Assembly: GCA_949155365.1 (NCBI GenBank) | Contig: CASCUT010000001.1 | Location: forward strand, 1-64,000 | Direction: 5' to 3' | Source: an uncultured Clostridia bacterium | GTDB taxonomy: Bacteria; Bacillota; Clostridia; TANB77; CAG-508 | Length of the DNA stretch: 64,000 nucleotides | Shown: positions 25,042-33,835 of the stretch, in pieces | How the letters are laid out: each line of letters opens with the position of its first letter | Numbering within the stretch: position 1 is the first letter of the stretch | The notes under the pieces: model-generated | Database searches by the model: none | What the model saw: only the letters and a program-made list of their open reading frames with translations | Told to the model about the DNA's origin: nothing | Translations under genes and position numbers: made by a program

Positions 25042-25572
25042 TTAAACACTCTTTTTTTCTATATATTCTAAGCACTTTTCTTCTAATAGCTTAAAATTCA
25101 CCACATTTTTTATATAAGATACATCATAATTATTAATCTTTTGATTATATATAATGCTTGCATACTTCTTTATCATTTCTTCATTTTTTCCAATAAATTC
25201 AAGTTCCTTTTCAACTAATATTTTATAATTTTTGTTTCTTTCATATTTAGGTTCATATAATATCAATTCACTATCTGGAACAGGTATCATATTGCTAATT
25301 CTTAATGTTCCTTTTAAAACTGGTACATTATCGACTTCCTCATTTGATACAATTCTTATAATAGGAACAATAGATTTTCTTATTTGACTATCTTTATAAT
25401 CACTTTTTTTAGGAGACGACATTGGTATATAATAGTTCATTTCATTTATTGTTAAAACTATACCTAAATATTTTCTCATTGCTTTTCTTCTATCTTCTTT
25501 ATTGTCATAAACTTTATAATCAAATTGTCTTAAATAATCTATGTATTTATCTGTTACTGCATATAGTTTCAT
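25042..25572 (-). CDS. toxN: Type III toxin-antitoxin endoribonuclease, ToxN/AbiQ family
   Basis: 176 residues, typical ToxN/AbiQ length. Signature features: M-K-L-Y-A-V-T-D-K-Y-I-D-Y-L-R near the N-terminus, Y-L-G-I-V-L-T-I, Y-Y-I-P-M-S-S-P-K-K (the S-S-P-K region near the active site), and the closing helices. ToxN cuts cellular RNA at A-rich sites and is held inactive by a repeat-containing RNA that it also processes. Such modules abort phage infection. The gene is preceded by AGGAGG, a terminator, a ToxI-like repeat and a consensus promoter, exactly the type III layout. Confidence 0.88.
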   Translation of the reverse strand: MKLYAVTDKYIDYLRQFDYKVYDNKEDRRKAMRKYLGIVLTINEMNYYIPMSSPKKSDYKDSQIRKSIVPIIRIVSNEEVDNVPVLKGTLRISNMIPVPDSELILYEPKYERNKNYKILVEKELEFIGKNEEMIKKYASIIYNQKINNYDVSYIKNVVNFKLLEEKCLEYIEKKSV

Positions 25573-25593
25573 TCTTTCCTCCTAAAAAATATA

Positions 25594-25622
25594 AAAGGTA
25601 AAGACCTAGATCTCTACCTTTT
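25594..25622 (-). terminator. Terminator between antitoxin RNA and toxN
   Basis: Read leftward: AAAGGTAGAGATC pairs with GATCTCTACC-like sequence (AAAGGTAGAG / CTTTACCTTT), followed by TTTATATTTTTT. In type III modules a leaky terminator here sets the antitoxin:toxin ratio. Confidence 0.75.
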
Positions 25623-25700
25623 GATTTTACAGCTCCCACTTATTGGTAGGGTTCACCTGATTTTTAACTGTAAATAGATATTAAATATCTATTTCTATTA
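25622..25700 (-). ncRNA. Type III antitoxin RNA (ToxI-like), a single repeat
   Basis: Read leftward, AGGTGAACCCTACCAATAAG followed by TGGGAGCTGTAAAATC (36 nt) matches the layout of the Pectobacterium ToxI repeat as I recall it (AGGTGA...CTACC...TAAGTG.AGCT...AAATTC). Only one full unit is visible, plus a possible tail of another (ACAGTTAAAAATC). The 5' end carries an AAATAGATAT / ATATCTATTT hairpin. Confidence 0.75.
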
Positions 25701-25705
25701 TATTC

Positions 25706-25735
25706 ATTATAAGCTGTTTTTATGCTAATTGTCAA
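25706..25735 (-). promoter_or_regulatory. Promoter of the type III toxin-antitoxin module
   Basis: Read leftward: TTGACA (25730-25735), 18-bp spacer, TATAAT (25706-25711). The remaining 170 bp to secA show no gene or clear structure. Confidence 0.75.
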
Positions 25736-25904
25736 TCATTTTTACTAATAAAATTTATAAAAGCAATAAGAGGAAAATTAATAACTATTTTCATACCAAT
25801 CATCAACTTCATCTTCAGTTGTTCTTCAAAATTTGAAATTAATTTCTTCATCAATTCTTTATTTAATTAAAAATCCGCCCCACTATTCTCTGTAAGTATT
25901 GCTA

Positions 25905-28661
25905 TTACTGATTTCTACCACAACAATTTTTGTATTTTTTCCCACTACCACAAGGACATGAATCATTTCTTCCTACTTTAGGTTCTGTATTTGTTACTGT
26001 TTTGTTTATACCTCCTTCTTTTGAAGAAAGTTTTTGTCCATCTACTAAATTGATTGCGGTATCTTCTAAACTAGCATTGGTAATTTTGGCTGTTTCTTCA
26101 CGAGAAGCTACTCCCCCTTCTCTTTTTCTGGCATGTAATAAAAATCTTACTACGTCTACTTTGATATTTGCTGTCATTTCATCAAACATTTCACCACCAA
26201 GAAGTCGATATTGTACAACTGGGTCTTTTTGTCCGTAACCTTGTAAACCAATTCCATCTTTTAATTCTTCCATATTATCAATATGGTCCATCCATCTTTG
26301 GTCTACAATTTTAAGCATAATAACACGTTCTAATTCTCTTAGGTTCTCAGTTCCAAATTCTAGTTCTTTTTGTGCATAGCTTTCGTGAATTTTGTCTTTT
26401 ATTTCCTTTATGATATTTTCCATGTTTAATTTTGTTTCTGCTAAAGAGGTTAGTTCTTCTATACCGAAAGTTGTTTTTACATCTTGCATAAAGGCTTCTT
26501 TATTTACGGTTTCTTCTGCCAAGTATACAGCAACTAATTCTTCTGCCACTGAATCCATCATTTTTAAGATACTATCTTTTAAGTTTTCTCCATCTAGCAC
26601 TTGTCTTCTTTGTGCATAAATAATTTCTCTTTGAACATTCATAACATCATCATAAGAAAGGACATTTTTACGAATACTAAAGTTTCTTCCTTCTACTCTT
26701 CTTTGCGCTGTTTCTACTGATTTGGAGATAAGTCTTGTTTCAATTGGCATATCTTCATCTGCCCCTAGTAGATTATAAACTGCAGTTACTTTGTCTCCTC
26801 CAAATATTTTCATTAAGTCATCATCTAGTCCTATGTAAAATCTAGATTCTCCTGGGTCTCCTTGACGACCACTACGTCCTCGAAGCTGATTGTCAATTCT
26901 TCTGGATTCATGACGTTCTGTTCCTATAATTTTTAGTCCCCCTGCCATTAGTACTTTTTCTTTTTCTTCTTTGATATTGGCATCATGTTTTTCTTCTAGT
27001 TCTTTGAATTTTTTTCTTGCATTTAAAATTTCTTGGTTATCGGTTTCATTAAAGGCAGTTGCTTGTTCAATTAGTTCTTCTGAAAAACCTAATTTACGCA
27101 TTTCTTGTTTTGCTAAATATTCACTATTTCCACCAAGCATAATATCGGTACCACGACCTGCCATGTTGGTTGCAATCGTAACACTTCCAAATTTTCCTGC
27201 TTGGGCAATAATTTCTGCTTCTTTTTCATGGAATTTTGCATTTAATACTTCATGTTTAATTCCTTCTCTTTTTAACATACTACTTAACTGTTCTGATTTT
27301 TCGATAGAAACAGTACCAACTAAAACTGGTTGCCCTTTTTCATGACTTTGCTTAATCTCTTGAATAACAGCTCTAAATTTAGCAGGTTCATTTTTATAAA
27401 TAATATCATGATGGTCTTCTCTTACCATTGGTTTATTGGTAGGTATTTCGATTACATCTAAGTGATAAATTTCTTCAAATTCTGCTTCTTCTGTCATGGC
27501 AGTACCAGTCATACCAGATAGTTTTTCGTACATTCTAAAATAATTTTGGAAGGTAATAGTAGCAAGTGTTTTAGATTCATCTGCTATTTTTACATTTTCC
27601 TTTGCTTCAATGGCTTGATGAAGACCATTATTGTATCTTCTTCCATACATAATACGTCCTGTAAATTCGTCTACAATTAGGACTTCCCCATCTTTTACGA
27701 TATAGTCAATATCTTTTTTCATAATACCATGTGCACGTAAAGCTTGGTTTACATTATGAACTAGTTCAGAGTTCTCAATATCATTAAAGTTTTCTAAATG
27801 GAATTCTTGTTCTGCTTTTTTAATTCCTTTTTGTGTTAAGGAAGCCGATTTTGCTTTTAAGTCAACAATATAGTCATAGTTCTCATTATCTTCTGCTTGT
27901 TCAAAGTCTTTGGCATCTTCTTCGATAATCATTTTTGCTTTTAAGCGTTTTACAAAATTATCTGCCTTTTTGTATAAATCAGAAGATTTGTTAGCTCTAC
28001 CTGAAATAATAAGTGGTGTACGTGCTTCATCAATTAAGATACTATCAATCTCATCGACAATCGCATATTTTAGTTTTCTTTGTACTAATTGATTTTTGTA
28101 AATTACCATATTGTCTCTTAGATAGTCAAATCCAAATTCGTTATTGGTTCCATACGTAACATCACAAGCATATGCTTCTTGTTTTTGTTTTGGGTTCATA
28201 CCAGAAATAACAAGACCAACAGTTAAGCCTAAAAAACGATAGACTTTTCCCATCCATTCACTATCTCTTTTGGCTAAGTAATCGTTTACGGTAATAACGT
28301 GAACGCCTTCTCCTGTAAGAGCGTTTAGATATACTGGCAATGTTGCCACTAACGTTTTTCCTTCTCCTGTTTTCATTTCTGCAATTCTACCTTGGTGTAA
28401 TATAATACCACCAATTAACTGAACATCAAAATGGCGCATTCCTAATACTCTTTTGGAAGCTTCACGAACTGTAGCAAAAGCTTCTGGTAAAATATCACCT
28501 AAGGTTTCTCCATTTTGCAATCTATGTTTATATTCCTCTGTTTTTCCTTTTAATTCTGTGTCGGATAAGGTTTGCATTTGTTCTTCTAATCCATTAATTT
28601 TTGCTATGAATGGCATAATTCTTTTTACTTCTTTTTCACTATAAGTTTTAAATAGTCCCAT
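25905..28661 (-). CDS. secA: Protein translocase ATPase SecA
   Basis: 918 residues, full length. Drives preproteins through SecYEG. Visible: G-M-R-H-F-D-V-Q, Walker [11 protein letters not shown] (about residues 99-108), [15 protein letters not shown], the preprotein cross-linking region, [19 protein letters not shown] and the C-terminal zinc-binding tail [13 protein letters not shown]. The last motif binds zinc and SecB or phospholipid. The expected downstream neighbour prfB is displaced by the 13.4-25.9 kb island. Confidence 0.98.
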   Translation of the reverse strand: MGLFKTYSEKEVKRIMPFIAKINGLEEQMQTLSDTELKGKTEEYKHRLQNGETLGDILPEAFATVREASKRVLGMRHFDVQLIGGIILHQGRIAEMKTGEGKTLVATLPVYLNALTGEGVHVITVNDYLAKRDSEWMGKVYRFLGLTVGLVISGMNPKQKQEAYACDVTYGTNNEFGFDYLRDNMVIYKNQLVQRKLKYAIVDEIDSILIDEARTPLIISGRANKSSDLYKKADNFVKRLKAKMIIEEDAKDFEQAEDNENYDYIVDLKAKSASLTQKGIKKAEQEFHLENFNDIENSELVHNVNQALRAHGIMKKDIDYIVKDGEVLIVDEFTGRIMYGRRYNNGLHQAIEAKENVKIADESKTLATITFQNYFRMYEKLSGMTGTAMTEEAEFEEIYHLDVIEIPTNKPMVREDHHDIIYKNEPAKFRAVIQEIKQSHEKGQPVLVGTVSIEKSEQLSSMLKREGIKHEVLNAKFHEKEAEIIAQAGKFGSVTIATNMAGRGTDIMLGGNSEYLAKQEMRKLGFSEELIEQATAFNETDNQEILNARKKFKELEEKHDANIKEEKEKVLMAGGLKIIGTERHESRRIDNQLRGRSGRQGDPGESRFYIGLDDDLMKIFGGDKVTAVYNLLGADEDMPIETRLISKSVETAQRRVEGRNFSIRKNVLSYDDVMNVQREIIYAQRRQVLDGENLKDSILKMMDSVAEELVAVYLAEETVNKEAFMQDVKTTFGIEELTSLAETKLNMENIIKEIKDKIHESYAQKELEFGTENLRELERVIMLKIVDQRWMDHIDNMEELKDGIGLQGYGQKDPVVQYRLLGGEMFDEMTANIKVDVVRFLLHARKREGGVASREETAKITNASLEDTAINLVDGQKLSSKEGGINKTVTNTEPKVGRNDSCPCGSGKKYKNCCGRNQ

Positions 28662-28839
28662 GTTTTTCTTCCTTTCTGTTTCTCACATTTTCATGCTTTT
28701 TACTATATCATTAATAGAATAAAAAATCAAGAAAAATTCAAGTATATTTAGGATTTTCCTACATATACATTATTAAGTTAAAAATAAGATTTTAAAATTT
28801 TTTATAAAGGTTATATCAAGTAAGAAAGAGGGATTTTCT

Positions 28840-29382
28840 ATGTTTATCTATCATTTCAAAGTAAGTGGTTCTGCTATGTTTAAAGTTGTTTTAGTCCTTA
28901 TGATTGCCATTGTTATTGTACTGTGTACAAAAGTGGGAATTCGTATATATCAAGAAAGTATTAAGACACAAGATGAATTATCCGAAAAAAATATGGCAGT
29001 GTTAACCAATCAAAATTATGCTAGTATTTTACAGATGGTACATGAGGATATCCATTCGTATGTGGGACAAAAAATCAAATTTTCTGGTTTTGTCTATCGT
29101 GTATCGGATTTAACAGAAGAACAATTTGTGTTAGGAAGAAATATGATTATTAGTTCTGATTTTCAAAGTGTTGTGGTTGGATTCTTATGTCATTCTAAGC
29201 AAGCTATGAGTTTTCGTGATAATGTATGGATCGAACTAGAAGGAACAATTACAAAAGGAAGTTACCATGGCTCTGACATGCCTATTTTAGAAGTAAATAA
29301 AATAAAAGAAATTCCTAAACCAAATGACGAATATGTGTATCCACCAGATGAACACTATATTCCTACTTCTTGTATTCTTTAA
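28840..29382 (+). CDS. Membrane-anchored YcgQ/TIGR03943-like protein
   Basis: 180 residues. An N-terminal transmembrane helix (about residues 15-33) is followed by an extracytoplasmic domain resembling the C-terminal OB-like part of the TIGR03943/DUF1980 family (YcgQ of B. subtilis): Y-V-G-Q-K-I-K-F-S-G-F-V-Y-R, F-V-L-G-R-N-M-I-I-S, V-V-G-F-L-C and W-I-E-L-E-G-T-I. In that family the partner YcgR is a permease; none is adjacent here. GAGGG precedes the start. A rightward single gene with a terminator after it. Confidence 0.7.
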   Translation: MFIYHFKVSGSAMFKVVLVLMIAIVIVLCTKVGIRIYQESIKTQDELSEKNMAVLTNQNYASILQMVHEDIHSYVGQKIKFSGFVYRVSDLTEEQFVLGRNMIISSDFQSVVVGFLCHSKQAMSFRDNVWIELEGTITKGSYHGSDMPILEVNKIKEIPKPNDEYVYPPDEHYIPTSCIL

Positions 29383-29410
29383 AAAAGATTACTTTATATC
29401 TGAAAATAAT

Positions 29411-29455
29411 AAAAGGAGAAAGACGAATATATGTACATTCGACTTTCTCCTCTTC
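29411..29455. terminator. Bidirectional terminator
   Basis: AGGAGAAAGACGAAT and ATTCGACTTTCTCCT pair with one mismatch, followed rightward by TCTTCTTTTT. It separates the convergent genes on each side. Confidence 0.7.
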
Positions 29456-29493
29456 TTTTTACCTTTTATTTCTTTATGGCGTTATCTTTGCGA

Positions 29494-29682
29494 TTATTCT
29501 CTTTTATGGTATCGCATTATCAATCTGCCTCCATCCTGGTATATGCTGATTGAGATGTTTTCCTTTGTTCCCAAACGATGCATAATGGCGTGTGCGTTAT
29601 ACCCGTTTTTCACCATTGCATCTACCTGCATCTGTAACCGCCCATCCTGAACATTTGACTCATCTACAATTGTAATCTCCAT
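29494..29682 (-). CDS. Small hypothetical protein
   Basis: 62 residues, no family recognised. It has a predicted strand at the start, a central helix with N-G-Y-N-A-H-A-I-M-H-R-L-G and two final strands (I-S-I-S-I-Y-Q-D-G-G-R-L-I-M-R-Y). A decent AGGAGG lies ten bases upstream of the ATG. Composition is slightly less AT-rich than its neighbours. Possibly a small DNA- or RNA-binding protein, but nothing visible proves it. Confidence 0.5.
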   Translation of the reverse strand: MEITIVDESNVQDGRLQMQVDAMVKNGYNAHAIMHRLGTKENISISIYQDGGRLIMRYHKRE

Positions 29683-29779
29683 AGCCTATTTCCTCCTTGT
29701 CTTTCTATGAGTTTTTATTGTGCATGTCTTACATTTTACATAAAATTTATTTAGAAGTCAAGGTGTTTTCTAAAATTTC

Positions 29780-30882
29780 TTAAATTTCTCTATCAAAAAT
29801 TGATTTTGCTACTCCTTTATCAATCATACCACTAAAAATATTTTTTAAGATGATTAGTACAATTGGACCAATTAACATCCCTAAAATACCAATTGCTTTA
29901 AATCCTGTATACATAGCAATCAGTGTAAAAATAGGATGTATTCCAATCTGTCCGTGCCACTACCTTTGGTTCTAAAAACTGTTTTACAATTGCCATAATA
30001 GCAAGTAGTACAATTAGACTAACTCCTAATGTTATATTTCCCTCACAAGCACTAATAATTGCCCATGGTATCATGACAGTAGCGGATCCAAAAATTGGCA
30101 AGGCATCTACAAACCCAATTCCCAAAGCAGCAATCAACGGAAATGGAACAGGAAGCCCCGCCCATTTAAAAATGGTTAGTCCGTGCTAAACAAATACAGA
30201 AAGAAACAAAAACTAAAATAACTTCTGCTTTTAATAAACATCCTAACGATTTACTAATTTCCTTGATATGCTTTCCTATTTTTTTGACCCATATTTTTGG
30301 TAAGTGGTGCTCTAATTGATCAATCATATAAATTTTATCGGTACAAATAAAATAAAGAGAAAGCACACAAATGACAGTATAAATTCCAATTGCTGGTAAA
30401 GAAGTAATCATATTTAATAAACCTGTCAGTGCATTTTTTGCCCAACTAGCGATGGTAGCTAGCAATTCCTTCCCAGAAGATTGTATCATTTCTAAAATTT
30501 CATTGGGTAATTTTAGTTTGCTCAAATCCATACTAGAGGTAAATTGTGTAAACTGATAGGAAATTTTTTCGACATATCCATTTAAGCTATTTAGTAAATT
30601 TGAGGATTCGGAAATAAGAGCTCCAATTCCTAACGTAAGAATTCCAATTAAAATGGCTAAAACAAGGATAAATACCAAAATAGCACTTGTCCTTCTTTTC
30701 CACTTAAATTTTCTCATACAAAAGCGAATCATTGGTTCAATTAACAAAGATAGCATAAATGCAATTAAGAAGGGCATATAAAAAATAGCTAGCTTAAATG
30801 CTAGATAAATTCCTACAACAGAAAATAAAAGAATTAGTAATTTGCGAAATACCTTTGACCAATAATTCATATCTATTATCAT
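29780..30882 (-). pseudogene. ytvI: YtvI-like AI-2E family permease (sporulation type), two frameshifts
   Basis: The reading frame opens at 30882 (GGAGG seven bases upstream) and encodes several membrane helices and a long amphipathic region, in the AI-2E transporter/YtvI family. It breaks at 30179-30185 and again at 29950-29956. Both breaks lie at CACGGAC on the coding strand. Deleting one G at each restores C-L-A-R-L-T-I-F-K-W-A-G-L-P and V-V-A-R-Q-I-G-I-H-P, and extends the protein to S-I-F-D-R-E-I with a stop at 29780 (about 367 residues, normal length). So one gene, broken twice by the same one-base insertion, most likely sequence error. Confidence 0.8.
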
Positions 30883-30956
30883 ACAACTTCCTCCACATAA
30901 TTTGCTCTCTTTATCATTTTATGTAGGTTGTCCTTCTTTTATACCCCAATACCAAA

Positions 30957-30990
30957 AATTAGAAGTTAGAGATTTCTAACTTCTAATGGA
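30957..30990 (-). terminator. Terminator after the CBS-domain gene
   Basis: ATTAGAAGTTAGA and TCTAACTTCTAAT pair perfectly (13 bp) and are followed leftward by TTTTTGG. Confidence 0.7.
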
Positions 30991-30996
30991 AATTAT

Positions 30997-31437
30997 TTAT
31001 TCTGCATTTTTGTCTTGACATCCACATATATTTTCCAAGGTTTCACATACGTCTACTGTATTTACATTTTTACTATTACATAAATCACCAAGTGTTATAA
31101 TTCCTACAATTTTATTGTTTTCATCTACAACAGGAAGACGACGTATTTGTTCATTTGACATGGTTTCTTCTGCTTTTTTTATCTCTTCTTCTGGAGAACA
31201 ACAGCATACTTTACAAGTCATAATATCACTTACTAGTGTTGTTTTTGCATCTTTTTCGCAAGCAATGCTTCTTAGTAATACATCTCGATCGGTTACAAGT
31301 CCTACTATTTTTTGATTTGTATCACATATTGGAATACATCCTATATGCTTATTACACATTAATTTTGCACAATCTTGAACTGTACTATCTGGCGTTAAAT
31401 AAGCCACTTCATGGCACATACAATCTTTTACTTTCAT
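30997..31437 (-). CDS. CBS-domain pair protein
   Basis: 146 residues, two CBS motifs in tandem: residues 8-60 (V-A-Y-L-T-P-D-S-T-V-Q-D-C-A-K-L-M, I-V-G-L-V-T-D-R-D) and 73-127 (M-T-C-K-V-C-C-C-S-P-E-E-E-I, I-V-G-I-I-T-L-G-D-L). Such stand-alone pairs bind adenine nucleotides and act as energy sensors. It is unusually Cys-rich, with C-C-C in the second motif and a C-terminal C-G-C-Q. AAGGTG lies upstream. Single gene; target unknown. Confidence 0.9.
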   Translation of the reverse strand: MKVKDCMCHEVAYLTPDSTVQDCAKLMCNKHIGCIPICDTNQKIVGLVTDRDVLLRSIACEKDAKTTLVSDIMTCKVCCCSPEEEIKKAEETMSNEQIRRLPVVDENNKIVGIITLGDLCNSKNVNTVDVCETLENICGCQDKNAE

Positions 31438-31642
31438 TTTTTACACCTTCCTTTTTTCAAATTTATGCACTTTTAGTTTGTGTATTTTTGCATTTTCTAT
31501 ACAGCATTCATTTTGAAAATTTGGAAAATTTTTCTTTTTTTATTGACACTACACTTTATTTTTGATAAAATAATAACAATTTTTAACAACCTTACTTATA
31601 AGTTTGCTCATTCAATATTGGCAACTTTATTTCAATTCCATG

Positions 31643-31718
31643 GGCCTTGTAGCTCAGTTGGTCGAGCGCTACAACCACAATTGTAGAAACTACGGAGGTT
31701 CGATTCCTTCCAAGGCCA
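31643..31718 (+). tRNA. tRNA gene with non-standard anticodon arm, isotype uncertain
   Basis: GGCCTTG and CAAGGCC pair perfectly (acceptor). GCTC...GAGC with AGTTGGTC is the D arm; GGAGG-TTCGATT-CCTTC is the T arm; the discriminator is A and no CCA is encoded. The anticodon arm CTACAACCACAATTGTAG is 18 nt instead of 17 and has no U33. Its reverse complement contains TTGTGGT, the canonical His anticodon loop (GUG). Isotype cannot be read with confidence. Confidence 0.7.
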
Positions 31719-31745
31719 TTACAAATGGTATATTTGAAATAAAAA

Positions 31746-31778
31746 ATCAGCAAGAAAAGTTTTCTTGCTGGTTTTTTA
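31746..31778 (+). terminator. Terminator after the tRNA
   Basis: CAGCAAGAAAA and TTTTCTTGCTG pair, followed by GTTTTTTATT. Confidence 0.75.
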
Positions 31779-31810
31779 TTCTCTTTGTTTCTTTAGACAA
31801 CTAATTTATC

Positions 31811-32422
31811 TTAAAATTTCAAATAATCCTCATAATCTCTAGGTTGTGGTCTCATTGGTGGTCTTGGTCCTCCTGGAAATGGCGGTCTTACAGGTGGTCT
31901 TGGATGAGGTGGTCTTCCTGGAAATTTTCCTCCTAATATTCGGTTTAAAATTAAAATACGAATTAAATCGCGAAGTAATGGATTTTGTGGTCTTCTTTGT
32001 CTGTTTTCTGGCTCTTGCACTCTTTTTCCCGTTTCTCCCACCATTGTATTGGTTCGTATCGTATTGTTTTTGGTATTTATATTGTTATTACGATTTTCTA
32101 TTTCTTTTGTTTCAGCTCTATTGTCAATATTAATACGAATACTAATTTCATGATTTTGTTCTACTTTTTCGCTTATTTTTTCAACCATCTCTTCTATTTT
32201 ATCTCTTGTAATTGGCTTACTACAATTATCGCACATTTCGCATACCATAGGATATAGTACTTTATGAATTTCTGGATAGCAATCCTCTAATTCGTTTCTA
32301 TCTTCATATAATACTTGATAATTTGGCATTTCTTCAAACAAATCCCTTGCATATGTACATTGATTTTCAACAGGGTAACCCAAAACGGTTCTCATATAGT
32401 CTTCAAAATTTTGATAATACAT
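31811..32422 (-). CDS. Hypothetical Pro/Arg-rich protein, possibly spore-associated
   Basis: 203 residues. The N-terminal 75 residues are acidic and Tyr/Cys-rich, with a C-E-M-C-D-N-C cluster and E-E-M-P-N-Y. The middle is an Asn-rich linker (N-R-N-N-N-I-N-T-K-N-N). The C-terminus is P-G-R-P-P-H-P-R-P-P-V-R-P-P and closes with D-Y-E-D-Y-L-K-F. Such low-complexity Pro/Arg tails occur in clostridial spore-surface proteins, but I recognise no family. AGGAGG lies upstream. It is 62 bp after lepB in the same direction. Confidence 0.55.
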   Translation of the reverse strand: MYYQNFEDYMRTVLGYPVENQCTYARDLFEEMPNYQVLYEDRNELEDCYPEIHKVLYPMVCEMCDNCSKPITRDKIEEMVEKISEKVEQNHEISIRINIDNRAETKEIENRNNNINTKNNTIRTNTMVGETGKRVQEPENRQRRPQNPLLRDLIRILILNRILGGKFPGRPPHPRPPVRPPFPGGPRPPMRPQPRDYEDYLKF

Positions 32423-32484
32423 ACTCTCTTTCCTCCTCTTTTTCTTCTGTATTATCGTATTCTTCTTTTCCTATTTTGGTGATA

Positions 32485-33105
32485 CTATTTATCAATTTTT
32501 CCAAACAAAGAAAATGGCCAAAATCTAATCCATACAATGCTTTCTAGTTTTTCGATTGGAATACATCCAAATTTTCTACAATCCATGCTTTGGCTTCGAT
32601 TATCTCCTAAAGCAAAAATGCAATTTTCTGGAACAATGAAGTTTTGTAGATACTCATTTTGCACTTCTGTTTCTACGGTTTCTTGTAGATAATTCTCTTC
32701 TAATTCTTCCCCATTAATATAGATTTTTTTATTCTTTATTTCAACCTGTTCTCCTGGCAAAGCAATCACTCTTTTAATATAGCTTTTCTTTCCGACTTCT
32801 AATACATGGTATGCAAATTTTCCAAGGAATCCTTGTGGTTCTTCTTCATAGGTTGCAATTACAGAGGTTGCTTCTAATTTGCTTGGTTGCTCAAACGTAA
32901 TAATATCACCTCTTTGAGGAATTTGCTTTACTGTCCTTGGCAAACGATTCAAAATTAATCTTTGTCCCTCTATTAAAGTAGGTTTCATTGATACACTCTT
33001 TACTATGGTTGGTGTTCCTACAAAATACTTAATTACGAGTGCCACTACAATCGCTATTATTATACAAATTATCCATTCTAATATTTCTTTTGTAATCTGA
33101 TTCAT
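32485..33105 (-). CDS. lepB: Signal peptidase I
   Basis: 206 residues. Membrane-anchored serine protease that removes Sec signal peptides. One N-terminal membrane helix (about residues 10-28), the catalytic Ser in S-V-S-M-K-P-T-L near residue 40, the catalytic Lys in Y-I-K-R-V-I-A-L-P-G-E near residue 111, and the C-terminal G-D-N-R-S-Q-S-M-D box. Short, single-span Gram-positive type. A weak GGTGGAG lies upstream. Confidence 0.93.
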   Translation of the reverse strand: MNQITKEILEWIICIIIAIVVALVIKYFVGTPTIVKSVSMKPTLIEGQRLILNRLPRTVKQIPQRGDIITFEQPSKLEATSVIATYEEEPQGFLGKFAYHVLEVGKKSYIKRVIALPGEQVEIKNKKIYINGEELEENYLQETVETEVQNEYLQNFIVPENCIFALGDNRSQSMDCRKFGCIPIEKLESIVWIRFWPFSLFGKIDK

Positions 33106-33225
33106 CTTTTTCTCTCCACCTTTTTAATCTAATTTATCTTTTATTATCGTATCGTCTAAAACACGAAAAACAAGTAATTTTCCCTCAATTAATTGCCCTA
33201 CTTATTTTCCACTTGTCCTTTCCCA

Positions 33226-33675
33226 TTATTTTTTATTTTTCCATTCGTGATATAAAATATCCTTTAAAACTAGCATACTGTCTAACATATTAAAGTCATA
33301 TTCTTTTTGCAATTTAAGAAACATTTCTCTAATTTTGCTTGCATACTCTTCTATATTTACTTGCTTTTGATATTTTGCAAGAATTGGATATTTTTTACTC
33401 CAAGCATTTGTCCAATCTATTTTTTCTTCTTTTTCTTCCTTGGTATTTTTAATTACTTCTTCTATCTCTTTTAAGTCTACATCAAATTCAATTAATTCAT
33501 CTAAAGATAGATTATAGAGTTTTGCTAATTTTTTGGCTTGATAAATATCTGGTACGGTTTCATCTGTTTCCCACTTTGAAATTGTCTGTCTACTTACACC
33601 TAATTTTTCTGCTACAGTTTCCTGCGATAATCCTACCTTTTTCCTTGATTGAAACAAATTATTTCCTAAATTCAT
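33226..33675 (-). CDS. XRE-family HTH regulator
   Basis: 149 residues from the ATG preceded by GGAGGTGG. Residues 5-60 are a Cro/CI helix-turn-helix: L-F-Q-S-R-K-K-V-G-L-S-Q-E-T-V-A, then V-S-R-Q-T-I-S-K-W-E-T and P-D-I-Y-Q-A-K-K-L-A-K-L-Y, followed by L-S-L-D-E-L-I. The C-terminal 80 residues are charged and helical with no known sensor domain. It lies downstream of the ATP-grasp operon, after a 160-bp gap, so it could regulate that operon or lepB. That is inference. Confidence 0.88.
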   Translation of the reverse strand: MNLGNNLFQSRKKVGLSQETVAEKLGVSRQTISKWETDETVPDIYQAKKLAKLYNLSLDELIEFDVDLKEIEEVIKNTKEEKEEKIDWTNAWSKKYPILAKYQKQVNIEEYASKIREMFLKLQKEYDFNMLDSMLVLKDILYHEWKNKK

Positions 33676-33835
33676 TTTATCCACCTCCAAATTAAGTCTA
33701 TCACATGCATTCATTTTTTTCTATCTATTATTTATTGCAATTATGCTATTTTTATTAACATTTTTCCATTTATAATTATTTCCAGCTTGTCATACCCTGC
33801 TACTCCAACAGCAGAATCTTTATCTCCCTCATATT

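Noticed and set aside
31604..31804. Rightward frame spanning the tRNA
   Set aside because: It lies over the tRNA gene; tRNA structure explains the sequence.
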